Shown here piece after piece: positions 51,385-59,133 of a stretch of 64,000 nucleotides of DNA. The position numbers were made by a program, and so were the translations under genes. The DNA is taken from positions 186,001 to 250,000 of the forward strand of contig JAGCNW010000016.1 of the NCBI GenBank assembly GCA_017645785.1, written 5' to 3'. Within the stretch, counting starts at the first letter, position 1; each line of letters opens with the position of its first letter. The notes below the pieces were generated by a model that saw only the letters and a program-made list of their open reading frames with translations, was not told where the DNA came from and did not search any database. Source of the DNA: Treponema sp. (GTDB taxonomy: Bacteria; Spirochaetota; Spirochaetia; Treponematales; Treponemataceae).

Positions 51385-51408
51385 CCTATCACTCCTTGAT
51401 AGTCTAAC
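51385..51408. promoter_or_regulatory. Operator/promoter of the WYL regulator operon (left copy)
   Basis: The 24-base sequence that starts CCTATCACTCCTTGATAG and ends TCTAAC includes the palindrome CTATCA-CTCCT-TGATAG. The identical 24 bases recur at 54884-54907. TTGATA (51396-51401) in it is the probable -35 box; TATAGT (51419-51424) follows at 17 bases. Placement over the -35 box implies repression, most simply by the WYL protein encoded 35 bases downstream. Confidence 0.8.
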
Positions 51409-51443
51409 TGTTTAATATTATAGTTGTGAATAGGAGAATTGCG

Positions 51444-52448
51444 ATGGCAAAGAAGAGCGTTAAAAAGCAATTTTTGAACGGATACGAAAGAATCTTGAAA
51501 ATCGACTATATGATTTCACATATGCATTATCCCAGCGTGGAAGACTTTGCGCGTGAAACGGAAGCGTCGATTCCGACTGTAAACCGCGATTTGCGCGACT
51601 TGCGGTTAAAATTCGGCGCGGAAGACATTTTGCAATACGACAGGACGCAGAAGGGGTTTTATTACTCGCGGCCTTCGTTCCGCATTCCCGCGATGCTCAG
51701 TTCCGAAAAGCAAATCATCTCCGCGCGCCTTATGGCCAATCTTTTAAAGCTGATAAAGAACACGCCGATTTACAAACAGGCGATAGAAGTTTTTGCCTCG
51801 CTTTCCGACAACATCGACGAAGATTCAAAGTTAAAATCAAAAAAGCTTTCAAACCGCATTTTGTTTTTGGGAATGGATCCGGTAAAAATCGACGACGAGG
51901 TCTGGGAAAAGTTGGAAAGCGCGATGGCCGGCAATAACTACGTTCGCTTTAAGTACCGCGGCTATGACACGGACTTTGTGGTTCAGCCCTTGCAACTTAT
52001 TTACAGCCAGGGAATGTGGAGCCTGTACGCCTACAATCAAAGACAAGAAGTGAAGGAAGTCCGCTTTTACAATTTGCCCGACATTCACAAGCTTGAAATT
52101 GATCCGCGAACTTTTGAGCTGCCCAAGGACTTTGAATACACAAAGCGTGCCAAAGGAAATTTCCGCCGCTACATCGGAAAAGAAACCTTGCGCTGCAAAA
52201 TCAAAATCACCTCGCAAAAAACGCTTGCCTACATCAAAACTTACAAATGGACTGACGACCAAAAGTTTGAGCCGCAGCCCGACGGAACGACAATAATGAC
52301 CTTTACGAGCAACCAAGATTATCCTATTCTTGGCTGGCTTTTGAGCCACGGAATGTACGCCCAACCACTTGAGCCAAAATGGCTGGTGGACGAGTGGAAG
52401 AAAAATGTACGGGGAATGGTGAGAATGATGAGGGAGGAAGTAAGATGA
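51444..52448 (+). CDS. WYL-domain transcriptional regulator
   Basis: A protein of 334 residues. The N-terminal winged HTH (about residues 15-65: 'RILKIDYMISHMHYPSVEDFARETEASIPTVNRDLRDL') is followed by a WYL domain (about 155-235: 'NNYVRFKYRGYDTDFVVQPLQLIYSQGMWSLYAYNQRQEVKEVRFYNLPDIHKLEI', with W-x-L-Y-A in the WYL position and R-x-F-Y-N-L as the ligand loop) and a WCX-type C-terminal extension. This is the layout of BrxR/CapW and other repressors that guard phage-defence genes and sense nucleic acids or nucleotides. Base composition here is like the host, while the genes behind it are AT-rich. AGGAG lies 8 bases before the ATG. It overlaps the next gene by 4 bases. Confidence 0.9.
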   Translation: MAKKSVKKQFLNGYERILKIDYMISHMHYPSVEDFARETEASIPTVNRDLRDLRLKFGAEDILQYDRTQKGFYYSRPSFRIPAMLSSEKQIISARLMANLLKLIKNTPIYKQAIEVFASLSDNIDEDSKLKSKKLSNRILFLGMDPVKIDDEVWEKLESAMAGNNYVRFKYRGYDTDFVVQPLQLIYSQGMWSLYAYNQRQEVKEVRFYNLPDIHKLEIDPRTFELPKDFEYTKRAKGNFRRYIGKETLRCKIKITSQKTLAYIKTYKWTDDQKFEPQPDGTTIMTFTSNQDYPILGWLLSHGMYAQPLEPKWLVDEWKKNVRGMVRMMREEVR

Positions 52449-53302
52449 CATATTTAAACTCTTTTTGTGAAGTGTTGAAAAGAAAATTGTTTGAGAGTGC
52501 AAATATCGCAAACGATAAAGTTTACTTTTATAAAGTTAAGGATATAAATGATAATTTTTTTGAGCCAATGTCAGAGAAAGTGGAGCAACAATATAAATCT
52601 GCCGACGGACATGAAATTGAGTCTGGGAAAATGAATCATATTCGCTCCTCATCTGCAATGATATATAATTTGTTGGGCAATTCAGGTGTTGAGATAAAAG
52701 AAAACACTCTATTACCAGCGGGAGTTTATGAAAAAAGATTTGAACAGCAAATTAGTACTCTTGAATCGAGTTCACGGGCTGCAAATCTTGACGCTTGGCT
52801 TTGCAATGATAAAGCAGAAATTTTTATTGAAGCAAAATGCTTGGAATGGATTGAAAATGGTACAGATGTAAGACTGAAGGATAAGTATTTTAAATCGGAA
52901 AACTATTTTTATAAAAGGACAGCCGATGTTTTTATAAAAACAGGAAGGCTTATTAGTTGTTCTCAATATGATTCATGCCAAATGTTTAAACATACGCTGG
53001 CAATTTACAATGACCTGCTAGAAAGAGTTGTAACAAACAAGAAGATTTATCTTGTGAATGTTGTTTGGGAATTGCCAGAATATGAAAAACTAAATTCTAA
53101 TTTTCTAAAAAGGTATAGATTACAAGAAGAACTAGAGCATTTAGAATTTGAATATTTTCGCGATAATATGAAAGATATAATCAGTTTGATTGCAGAGGAA
53201 ACAAAGTGTGTTTTTGAAATAAAATATTTGACTGTAAAAGAATTCTGTGATTTAATAAATTACCATAAATACCAGAAAAACTATTTGAATCGATATATTT
53301 AG
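52445..53302 (+). CDS. PD-(D/E)XK-like nuclease, PGN_0703 family-like
   Basis: A protein of 285 residues encoded by AT-rich DNA. The motif 'LDAWLCNDKAEIFIEAKCLEW' fits PD-(D/E)XK nucleases: Asp116, then Glu129-x-Lys131 after a strand. 'SSSAMIYNLLG' upstream and the later 'YDSCQMFKHTLAIYNDL' with Gln/His helices match the PGN_0703 group of putative restriction endonucleases, which I recall from their annotation; not verified. A 4-base ATGA overlap with the WYL gene ties it to that regulator. A Type II-like nuclease without a visible methylase is unusual, so modified DNA or RNA may be the target. Confidence 0.6.
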   Translation: MTYLNSFCEVLKRKLFESANIANDKVYFYKVKDINDNFFEPMSEKVEQQYKSADGHEIESGKMNHIRSSSAMIYNLLGNSGVEIKENTLLPAGVYEKRFEQQISTLESSSRAANLDAWLCNDKAEIFIEAKCLEWIENGTDVRLKDKYFKSENYFYKRTADVFIKTGRLISCSQYDSCQMFKHTLAIYNDLLERVVTNKKIYLVNVVWELPEYEKLNSNFLKRYRLQEELEHLEFEYFRDNMKDIISLIAEETKCVFEIKYLTVKEFCDLINYHKYQKNYLNRYI

Positions 53303-53315
53303 GAGAAATTTGCAT

Positions 53316-54059
53316 ATGAAAATTAACATTAATGTATCTAATCCTGATGAATGGAAGCAAGTATTTCCGCCTGCTGGCGGTGATAAGCAGTGGCGTGATG
53401 GATACAGTGCCAAAGAATTGGCAAAAATAGTCACTGGTTATTATGATGATATTGATTTTGAACAAGAGTTAAGGATAAAACTTAATAGACCAAAGTTGGA
53501 AATTATTGAAAATAAAATATTTCCCGAAAGATTAAGTAAATTTGATAATGATTGGCACGGACCAAGACATCATGATTTAGCCTGTTGTGCCATTGATGAT
53601 GGAACACCTGTTGCTTTATGTTTTGAAGCAAAAGTGTATGAAAGTCTAGACTTAAAATTGGAAAAATACCGAGATTCAATTGGAAAGATAGATAGATGCA
53701 ATAAGCTTTGTTATAATTTCTTTGGAAAAAAATATGATGGGAATGAAAATGAGTATAAAAATATTTATTATCAAATTTTATCATCAGTTGCTGGGACGGT
53801 AGCATTTGCGTGTGAAAACAACATTCAAGATGCGTTTTTTATTCTATATCAAATATTGCCAAAGAATAGGAAGGAAAATATGACCAATAAATCTAATCAT
53901 ATTAATGCAATTAATGATTTTTTGAGATGCAAAGGGGTGGAAAAAGAAATTAATAAATCTGGTGATGTTGTAAATATAGGAGATTTAACTATTGAACGAG
54001 AGCAAATGACTGCAAACGTTTCTATTGCATATATTGAGCAAGTAGTCTCTGGAAAATGA
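53316..54059 (+). CDS. PD-(D/E)XK-like protein, DUF6946-like
   Basis: A protein of 247 residues in AT-rich DNA. The N-terminus has 'WKQVFPPAGGDKQWRDGYSAKELAK', a pattern I associate with DUF6946. Then 'HHDLACCAIDDGTPVALCFEAKVYE' gives Asp87 and Glu104-x-Lys106, the PD-(D/E)XK arrangement. Its C-terminal part has 'YYQILSSVAGTVAFACEN', as in nuclease-fold proteins. AGGAG lies 10 bases before the ATG at 53316. The preceding gene ends 13 bases upstream and the next begins 43 bases downstream, so it is the second accessory gene in the WYL operon. Activity is not proved by sequence alone. Confidence 0.55.
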   Translation: MKININVSNPDEWKQVFPPAGGDKQWRDGYSAKELAKIVTGYYDDIDFEQELRIKLNRPKLEIIENKIFPERLSKFDNDWHGPRHHDLACCAIDDGTPVALCFEAKVYESLDLKLEKYRDSIGKIDRCNKLCYNFFGKKYDGNENEYKNIYYQILSSVAGTVAFACENNIQDAFFILYQILPKNRKENMTNKSNHINAINDFLRCKGVEKEINKSGDVVNIGDLTIEREQMTANVSIAYIEQVVSGK

Positions 54060-54102
54060 TATGGAGCACAGGAGTTATTTGAAGCGTTACGAGGTGTGAA
54101 GT

Positions 54103-54861
54103 ATGTCTAAAATCTACACAAAAGAAGAGGTAATTGGCTTGGTTTCTTCTTGCTTCAAGAAAAGGGAATGTGAAAAACTCTACAAGGCTGAATGCATTAA
54201 TTATACCGGGGAAACAAAGGACACAAAAGAAAACTATTCTAAAGTTATTGTTGATTATCTTGTTGAGCATATTGACGAATTCAAGAAAGGTTTAAGTAAA
54301 ATAAAAGTAACTCGCAAGGACCCCTATAAAACAAAAAGTCATAATGGAATATCCGATTTCAATTTCGAAAAACGGCCAAAAGGCGAAAGGCGAGAGGAAA
54401 AAATCGCACATGCGATGTATTGTCAGTACAAAGACAAGCCTGCTATGTTTGGCAAAATTATTGATTATCAGGTTCCACTAAAAAGCACAAAAGATGATAT
54501 AGGTCTTGGGAAGATAGATTTGCTAAGCGTCAAAAATGCCGCAAAACCTAAAAGCAAGAAAATTTATTTTTTGGAATTAAAGAAAGATGATTCAAAAGAA
54601 ACTTTATTGCGATGTATTTTGGAAGCCTATACTTATTCTAAAATAATTGACAAAGAAAAACTTTGCGCCGACTTTAATCTTCCTCTTGAAAAGGAGGATA
54701 ATAATGAATTTATTATCGCTCCGCTTGTTTATAAAGACAATCACTTTGAGAATCAATTGGAATTTGTGAAGCCTCTTGTAAAAGTTTTGGATATTCCTGT
54801 TGAGATCTTTGTATGGGGATATAAGGATAGCAAATACACAATAGAAAGCATGAAAAAATAA
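54103..54861 (+). CDS. PD-(D/E)XK-like protein, family not recognised
   Basis: A protein of 252 residues in AT-rich DNA. 'LGKIDLLSVKNAAKPKSKKIYFLELKKDDSKETLLRCILEAYTYSKII' gives Asp139 and Glu158-x-Lys160, followed by a helix with Leu, Cys and Tyr, as in Holliday-junction-resolvase-like and restriction nucleases. The N-terminal part is highly charged and helical. GAGG precedes the ATG. The preceding 1.7 kb encodes two other proteins with the same type of active site but different folds around it. No stop of the operon is visible before the next promoter at 54.9 kb. Confidence 0.5.
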   Translation: MSKIYTKEEVIGLVSSCFKKRECEKLYKAECINYTGETKDTKENYSKVIVDYLVEHIDEFKKGLSKIKVTRKDPYKTKSHNGISDFNFEKRPKGERREEKIAHAMYCQYKDKPAMFGKIIDYQVPLKSTKDDIGLGKIDLLSVKNAAKPKSKKIYFLELKKDDSKETLLRCILEAYTYSKIIDKEKLCADFNLPLEKEDNNEFIIAPLVYKDNHFENQLEFVKPLVKVLDIPVEIFVWGYKDSKYTIESMKK

Positions 54862-54883
54862 AATTATTCAAAAATATTTTTTC

Positions 54884-54907
54884 CCTATCACTCCTTGATA
54901 GTCTAAC
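54884..54907. promoter_or_regulatory. Second copy of the CTATCA-N5-TGATAG operator
   Basis: Identical over 24 bases to 51385-51408, with TTGATA (54895-54900) as probable -35 box and a TATTAC/TACAGA region at the right distance for a -10 box. It controls the operon 54945-58194, so the WYL protein probably regulates both operons. Confidence 0.78.
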
Positions 54908-54944
54908 CCATTATTATTACAGATGACAAAGGAGGATTTTACCT

Positions 54945-55190
54945 ATGAAGAAGATTTGTTTTATCCAAGTGGACGTAAAAAAACGTTTTGTCAACGCCAT
55001 TGAAAGCCAAAACAAAAGAGAATTCAAGCGCCTGTATGCCGCCGCAATGAAACCTGTAAAGCGTTTTGGCTATAAAAAGGAAGATATGTATCTTGAAGAC
55101 CTTGAATGGGATTTATATTCTAAGCTTGAAATGTTTAAGTTTCTCAATGATGACGCAATTTTGCCCAAAGTGTTGCCGTTGTTAAAGTAA
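54945..55190 (+). CDS. Small protein of unknown function, first gene of the second operon
   Basis: An 81-residue protein: basic, with predicted helices ('CFIQVDVKKRFVNAIESQNKREFKRLYAAAMKPVKRFGYKKEDMYLEDLEWDLYSKLEMFKFLND'). No known family. The strong RBS AAAGGAGG lies about 12 bases before the ATG. It is the first gene after the second operator and 25 bases before the FlhA-like gene, so its product may assist that membrane protein. Could be a regulator or an anti-effector. Low-complexity is absent and codon use is intermediate, so it is likely real. Confidence 0.65.
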   Translation: MKKICFIQVDVKKRFVNAIESQNKREFKRLYAAAMKPVKRFGYKKEDMYLEDLEWDLYSKLEMFKFLNDDAILPKVLPLLK

Positions 55191-55215
55191 GCAGATGTTT
55201 CTTTAGGAGGAAATT

Positions 55216-55977
55216 ATGTTAAGCATATTTAGGATTATTGGAATCGGTGTTGTTTGCGCGCTCTTGTTTGTTGAGATTCCAGCGCCTGCTTTGAAAATAA
55301 TTTTGGGGCTTGCAATGGCATTAGCTGTCATTCTTTTATTTTTCACTTTTTCAAAAAGGCGTTTTGCTTTTTTTCCAAGTTTTTTGTTGTTTTTCACGTT
55401 TTTTTCAGTTGGTATGGGCGTCGCCTTTTCACGAGTCTCGGTTGTGGGGCTTATAGAAGAAGGATATGTTCCGCTTGTCCTGTCTTTATCTGATGTGATT
55501 TGCCAAGGAAATTTCGTCAATGGAATAATCACAGGCGTTGTGTTGCTTTTGGGGCTAGCTTATTCTGTTAAATATACAGCTTGCTCTGTGTCGGAAAAGG
55601 CTGCGAAATTTGCATTGGACGATATGTCTTATAAGTTTTTTTGCGTTGACTCAAAATTAAATGACGGGAAGATATCGCAAGCGGAAGTTGACGCCGAACG
55701 AAAAAAGATTCGCATGGAAGCGAATTATTATTCCTCTTTAGATGGTTTTGCAAAGTTTCTTTTGGGGATAGCTATGGCAATTTCGTTTTTTTGTGTTGTC
55801 CTTTTTTCTGTTGCAGTCGCAATTCAAATTCTTATATATTCAACAGCCTATTTGCAAGCTGTCGATAATGCGACAAAAGTTTTTAGTTCTTGCGTGGTGT
55901 TTTTCTCGATACCTGTCATGTTCATATCAATTTGTTTTAGAATAAGCATTCGTCATGACTGGCCTTTAGCTGGCTAA
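55216..55977 (+). CDS. Stand-alone FlhA/FHIPEP-like membrane domain (mini-FlhA)
   Basis: A protein of 253 residues with at least six membrane segments. The central part aligns in order with the FHIPEP (FlhA/SctV/LcrD) export-gate family: 'KFALDDM' matches RFxLDxMPGK, 'VDSKLNDGKISQAEVDAERKKI' (residues 144-165) matches IDADLNxGxIxxxxAxxRRxxI, and 'EANYYSSLDGFAKF' (168-181) matches ExDFYGxMDGAxKF. The N-terminal helices 'EIPAPALKIILGLAMALAVILL' and 'FFPSFLLFFTFFSVGMGVAFSR' also fit the FlhA layout. The cytosolic domain of about 350 residues is absent. In FlhA the IDAD pair is acidic; here the second Asp is Lys. AGGAGG lies 5 bases before the ATG. I know of no such stand-alone form; it could be a pore effector or a decoy subunit. 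Confidence 0.78.
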   Translation: MLSIFRIIGIGVVCALLFVEIPAPALKIILGLAMALAVILLFFTFSKRRFAFFPSFLLFFTFFSVGMGVAFSRVSVVGLIEEGYVPLVLSLSDVICQGNFVNGIITGVVLLLGLAYSVKYTACSVSEKAAKFALDDMSYKFFCVDSKLNDGKISQAEVDAERKKIRMEANYYSSLDGFAKFLLGIAMAISFFCVVLFSVAVAIQILIYSTAYLQAVDNATKVFSSCVVFFSIPVMFISICFRISIRHDWPLAG

Positions 55978-56022
55978 TTCGGCAAAGGGCCTTTCTGTTG
56001 TTTTTTTTATGTGGAGGGTGTT

Positions 56023-58194
56023 ATGTTGCGACACAATGAAGATTCTATTTTGGGAAAAATCATTTTTCTTTCTGAAACACTTCAGGGAAGCAAATTGGAA
56101 GATGATTCTTTGGATAAAGCTAGGGCTGAATTGCAAGAAGTTTCTAGTTATCTTGGTGTTGACGAAATTTCCGCTATTTTCTTTGCTGTGATTTTTGTTT
56201 TGCAGAATCAAAGATCAATGGAAGTGAATCTCCATGATATTGCGGAATTTTTAAATTATTCTTTTTTGTACATTCTTGAATATCGTAAAAATATTTCAAT
56301 CCTCGAAGATTGTGGCCTTGTTTTTATGAAAGTAAGAAAAAATGTCAGTCCACACCCAGAAAACAATGGTTATATTATTACTGGAACAATTATGAATAAC
56401 ATAATTGATAATGAACCAATAATAAAAATTGAAAATGACAAGGACTCAATCGAAAAAGTTTTTAGCGAGATTCGACGTGTCCAAGAGTCTTTTATTGTCG
56501 AGAGAAATATAATGAATTATACAGAATACAAAAGACAGATGTTTTCTCTTGAAAAAAGATATGAAAATAATGAAGCGGTGTCGAATATAAAAAAAATATA
56601 TCCAGATGACTATGATTCTAGATTTATTCTTTATTATTTTTGCATTTCTCAAATTTGTGGCGTTGAAATCAAAGGCCCCTCTCAAAAACGAGGATGTTGG
56701 GAGAGTCCGGTGTGCGAGCTGGTTTCTTTAGAATGTCAAAGTGTTAGGGAAAGAAACTTATTTGTGGAAAAAAATGATATTCTTTTAAGAGATGATTTTA
56801 TAAAAGATGCTTACCTTGAATCTGAGGACTTTCGTGGAAGAAAAATTTTGGTTTATTCTTTTAGATTGACGGAAGATGGCATAAAAAAGATTTTTGGAAA
56901 TGAGGCAAAAAAATACATGGCCGAAGATGAGAATCAAAATGAACTTGATGAAATATGCAACGTAATTAAAGGCCTTGGAAATTTGTTTCAAAACGAGTCT
57001 CTCCATAAAAGTCAAAAATGCGCGCAGTTGAAAAGAGAAGAGAAACGGTGGAGCGCGATGCCTTTTTTCAAAACTGTTCAAAGCATAGTAAAAAATGCGA
57101 ATCATAGATTTTTATTTTATAAAGTTGTTGCGAATTATTTGGATGGGTGTCGATCATACTTGTGCGCGGCTCTAAATGTTTTATATGGGCACAACAAGAA
57201 CTATTTTTCAGAATTGCGATTGTTCTTGGACGAAAAGCATCCTCTTTTGGAGTTGGGTTTTTTGGACATTGAAAAAAAACCGGATGTGGATGAGATAACT
57301 GTTTCGGAGGGTGGCAAGGCTATAGAACTCTTGTACGGCAAGAATGCTGATTTGTACAAGAGGTGTTCTTGCGATAAAAATGTTTTGGAACCAAAAGATT
57401 TGCAAAAAAAGACTCTCTTTTATTCCGAGAATGTTCAGAATCAAATTGATGCGCTTTGTCAGAGTCTTGAGCAGAAAAATTTTAAAAAGATGCAAGGCCG
57501 GCTTAAGCAGAAAGGGTTGCCAACTGGGATAGCTGTTCTTTTATATGGGGCGCCAGGAACAGGGAAAACCGAAACTGTTTTTCAAATTGCAAAAAGGACT
57601 GGTAGAAGAATCCTCCATGTTGACATCGCAGAATCAAAATCTATGTGGTTTGGTGAAAGTGAAAAACGCGTGAAAAAAATATTTACCAACTATGAAAAAC
57701 TTTGCAAGGAATGTAAGCGACTTAAGAAAAACGTTCCTATTCTTTTGTTTAATGAAGCCGACGCTCTTATTTCTAAGCGTAAAGATGTTTCTGATGGCAA
57801 TTCCGCTCAAACAGAAAACGCTATTCAAAATATTCTTCTAGAACAGCTGGAGAGACTTGACGGTATTTTGATTGCGACGACAAATCTATGCGAGAATATG
57901 GACAAGGCTTTTGAGCGACGATTTTTATTCAAGATAAAATATGAAAAACCAACTTTGGATGTTCGTTCTAAAATATGGCAAAGCAAGATGCCAGAACTTC
58001 CTTTAACAGAGGCGAAACGTTTGGCGGATCAGTTTGACTTTAGCGGCGGAGAAATCGACAATGTGGTTCGAAAATGCGAAATGAGCGAAGTGATAAAGGG
58101 CACGCGACCTTCGTATGAAGAAGTTGTGGATTTGTGTAAAAATGAGCGTTTGGAAAAAGAAGGCGCTCGAAGCATTGGTTTTTCTTTCTCCTAA
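56023..58194 (+). CDS. Large AAA+ ATPase downstream of the FlhA-like gene
   Basis: A protein of 723 residues in AT-rich DNA. The N-terminal 470 residues are helical with a winged-helix-like start ('LHDIAEFLNYSFLYILEYRKNISILEDCGLV'). The AAA+ module is at about 460-720: Walker A GAPGTGKT (509-516), Walker B 'PILLFNEADALIS' with Asn577-Glu578 where Asp-Glu is usual, sensor 'ILIATTNLCENMDKAFERRFLFKI' with the Arg finger pair. The Asn variant of Walker B is known in a subgroup of bacterial AAA proteins with similar N-terminal part. It is the last gene of the operon. An AAA+ sensor or remodeller next to a membrane protein is a common defence arrangement. Confidence 0.85.
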   Translation: MLRHNEDSILGKIIFLSETLQGSKLEDDSLDKARAELQEVSSYLGVDEISAIFFAVIFVLQNQRSMEVNLHDIAEFLNYSFLYILEYRKNISILEDCGLVFMKVRKNVSPHPENNGYIITGTIMNNIIDNEPIIKIENDKDSIEKVFSEIRRVQESFIVERNIMNYTEYKRQMFSLEKRYENNEAVSNIKKIYPDDYDSRFILYYFCISQICGVEIKGPSQKRGCWESPVCELVSLECQSVRERNLFVEKNDILLRDDFIKDAYLESEDFRGRKILVYSFRLTEDGIKKIFGNEAKKYMAEDENQNELDEICNVIKGLGNLFQNESLHKSQKCAQLKREEKRWSAMPFFKTVQSIVKNANHRFLFYKVVANYLDGCRSYLCAALNVLYGHNKNYFSELRLFLDEKHPLLELGFLDIEKKPDVDEITVSEGGKAIELLYGKNADLYKRCSCDKNVLEPKDLQKKTLFYSENVQNQIDALCQSLEQKNFKKMQGRLKQKGLPTGIAVLLYGAPGTGKTETVFQIAKRTGRRILHVDIAESKSMWFGESEKRVKKIFTNYEKLCKECKRLKKNVPILLFNEADALISKRKDVSDGNSAQTENAIQNILLEQLERLDGILIATTNLCENMDKAFERRFLFKIKYEKPTLDVRSKIWQSKMPELPLTEAKRLADQFDFSGGEIDNVVRKCEMSEVIKGTRPSYEEVVDLCKNERLEKEGARSIGFSFS

Positions 58195-58210
58195 TTTGTA
58201 CGGCAACAAC

Positions 58211-58239
58211 AAAAAAAGGCCGCCCAACAGGGCGGCCTT
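58211..58239 (-). terminator. Terminator of the ilvC remnant
   Basis: A perfect 10-bp hairpin (AAGGCCGCCC, loop AACA on the plus strand) followed on the minus strand by seven T. It lies 33 bases beyond the ilvC stop, so the remnant still has its own terminator. Confidence 0.85.
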
Positions 58240-58271
58240 CCTAGTCTTTAAACCAATCTAGTCAGTATTCA

Positions 58272-58775
58272 TTACAATACCGGTTTCATCGCTGTCATAT
58301 ACGCTCTCAAGCTGCGGCCGACAACCTCGATCGGGTGGTTGCGGATTTCGGCGTTGACGTTGACAAGCTCTGTGTTGTTGACGCAGTTGTCCTTGTTGTC
58401 CAAGCCCTTTCCGATAACGTCCGTGAGGATGTTGGGCATAAAGGCCTTGGCCATCATCGGAGCGGCGACGCGGCTGAACAAGTAGCAGCCGTATTCGGCG
58501 GTGTCGCTGATGACGCGGTTCATCTCGTACAAGCGCTTGCGGTCGATGAGGTTTGCGATGAGCGGAACTTCGTGGAGCGACTCGTAGTAGGCCGACTCTT
58601 CCTTGATTCCAGCGTCAACCATAGTTTCAAACGCCAATTCGCAGCCGGCCTTTACCATGGCCACAAGCAAGATTCCCTTGTCAAAGTATTCCTGCTCAGT
58701 GATTTCTTCCTTTATCGACGGCATGAGCGGAAACGGCTCCGAGCTTACGTCGCTAGCTTTTTCCACAATTCCAAT
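58272..58775 (-). pseudogene. ilvC: 3' fragment of class II ketol-acid reductoisomerase
   Basis: The minus strand encodes the C-terminal 165 or so residues of a class II (long) KARI: '[74 protein letters not shown]' and '[24 protein letters not shown]', which closely match E. coli IlvC. The NADPH-binding N-terminal domain is absent: at about 58770 the sequence passes, head to head, into the 3' part of a symporter gene. It therefore cannot make an active enzyme. The native terminator is retained. Base composition is like the host. Confidence 0.88.
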
Positions 58776-59130
58776 TGTAGGAAAGCCTGTCCTTGTGGTC
58801 GGCCTCATCACGTTCACATTTTCCACAATGCTGGGCTGGTACTACTACGGCGAACGCTGCGCAGTGTACTTGTTCGGAGAAAAGGCCATTCTGGTTTACA
58901 AAATCATTTGGGTGGCGGGAATTTTCGCAGGCTCTTTGGCGGAACTAAAGTTCATCTGGAACATCGCGGACATCCTTAACGGCCTGATGTCGATTCCGAA
59001 CATCGTCGCGGTCCTGCTCCTTTCCGGAGTCATCGCAAGCGAAACCAAAAAATACGCCGGAAAGCATATCGACGATTTGGACGACACTGAAATTCCGGTC
59101 GTCAAAAATTCGCGCAGGGGCTCGCTGTAA
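58776..59130 (+). pseudogene. 3' fragment of a second AGCS symporter
   Basis: Encodes the last 118 or so residues, from '[51 protein letters not shown]' to the stop. The 5' part is replaced by the ilvC remnant on the other strand, so there is no start codon or promoter of its own; an open frame back to 58603 is ilvC antisense. It keeps the segment that the copy at 50.2 kb has lost. Confidence 0.88.
58927..59121 (+). repeat. 195-bp direct repeat, right copy (symporter 3' end)
   Basis: Ungapped match to 51143-51337, six mismatches by my count. The two tails differ after this point. Confidence 0.9.
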
Positions 59131-59133
59131 CTT

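Noticed and set aside
55216-55977. The FlhA-like gene as an ordinary multi-pass permease
   Set aside because: The charged cytoplasmic segment at residues 129-181 matches the FHIPEP signature in order and spacing, which ordinary permeases do not have.
58603-58775. N-terminal part of the 175-codon plus-strand frame as start of the symporter fragment
   Set aside because: These codons are antisense to the ilvC remnant and show no similarity to a symporter; the real symporter part begins near 58776.
51338-58926. A transposon or prophage as carrier of the island
   Set aside because: I find no transposase, integrase, phage structural gene or terminal inverted repeat; only direct repeats of a host gene.
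51143-59121. The 195-bp repeats as a pure assembly duplication
   Set aside because: The copies differ by six bases including clustered changes, and the sequences behind them differ, so they are two real paralogous ends; the junction at 58770 still deserves read checking.
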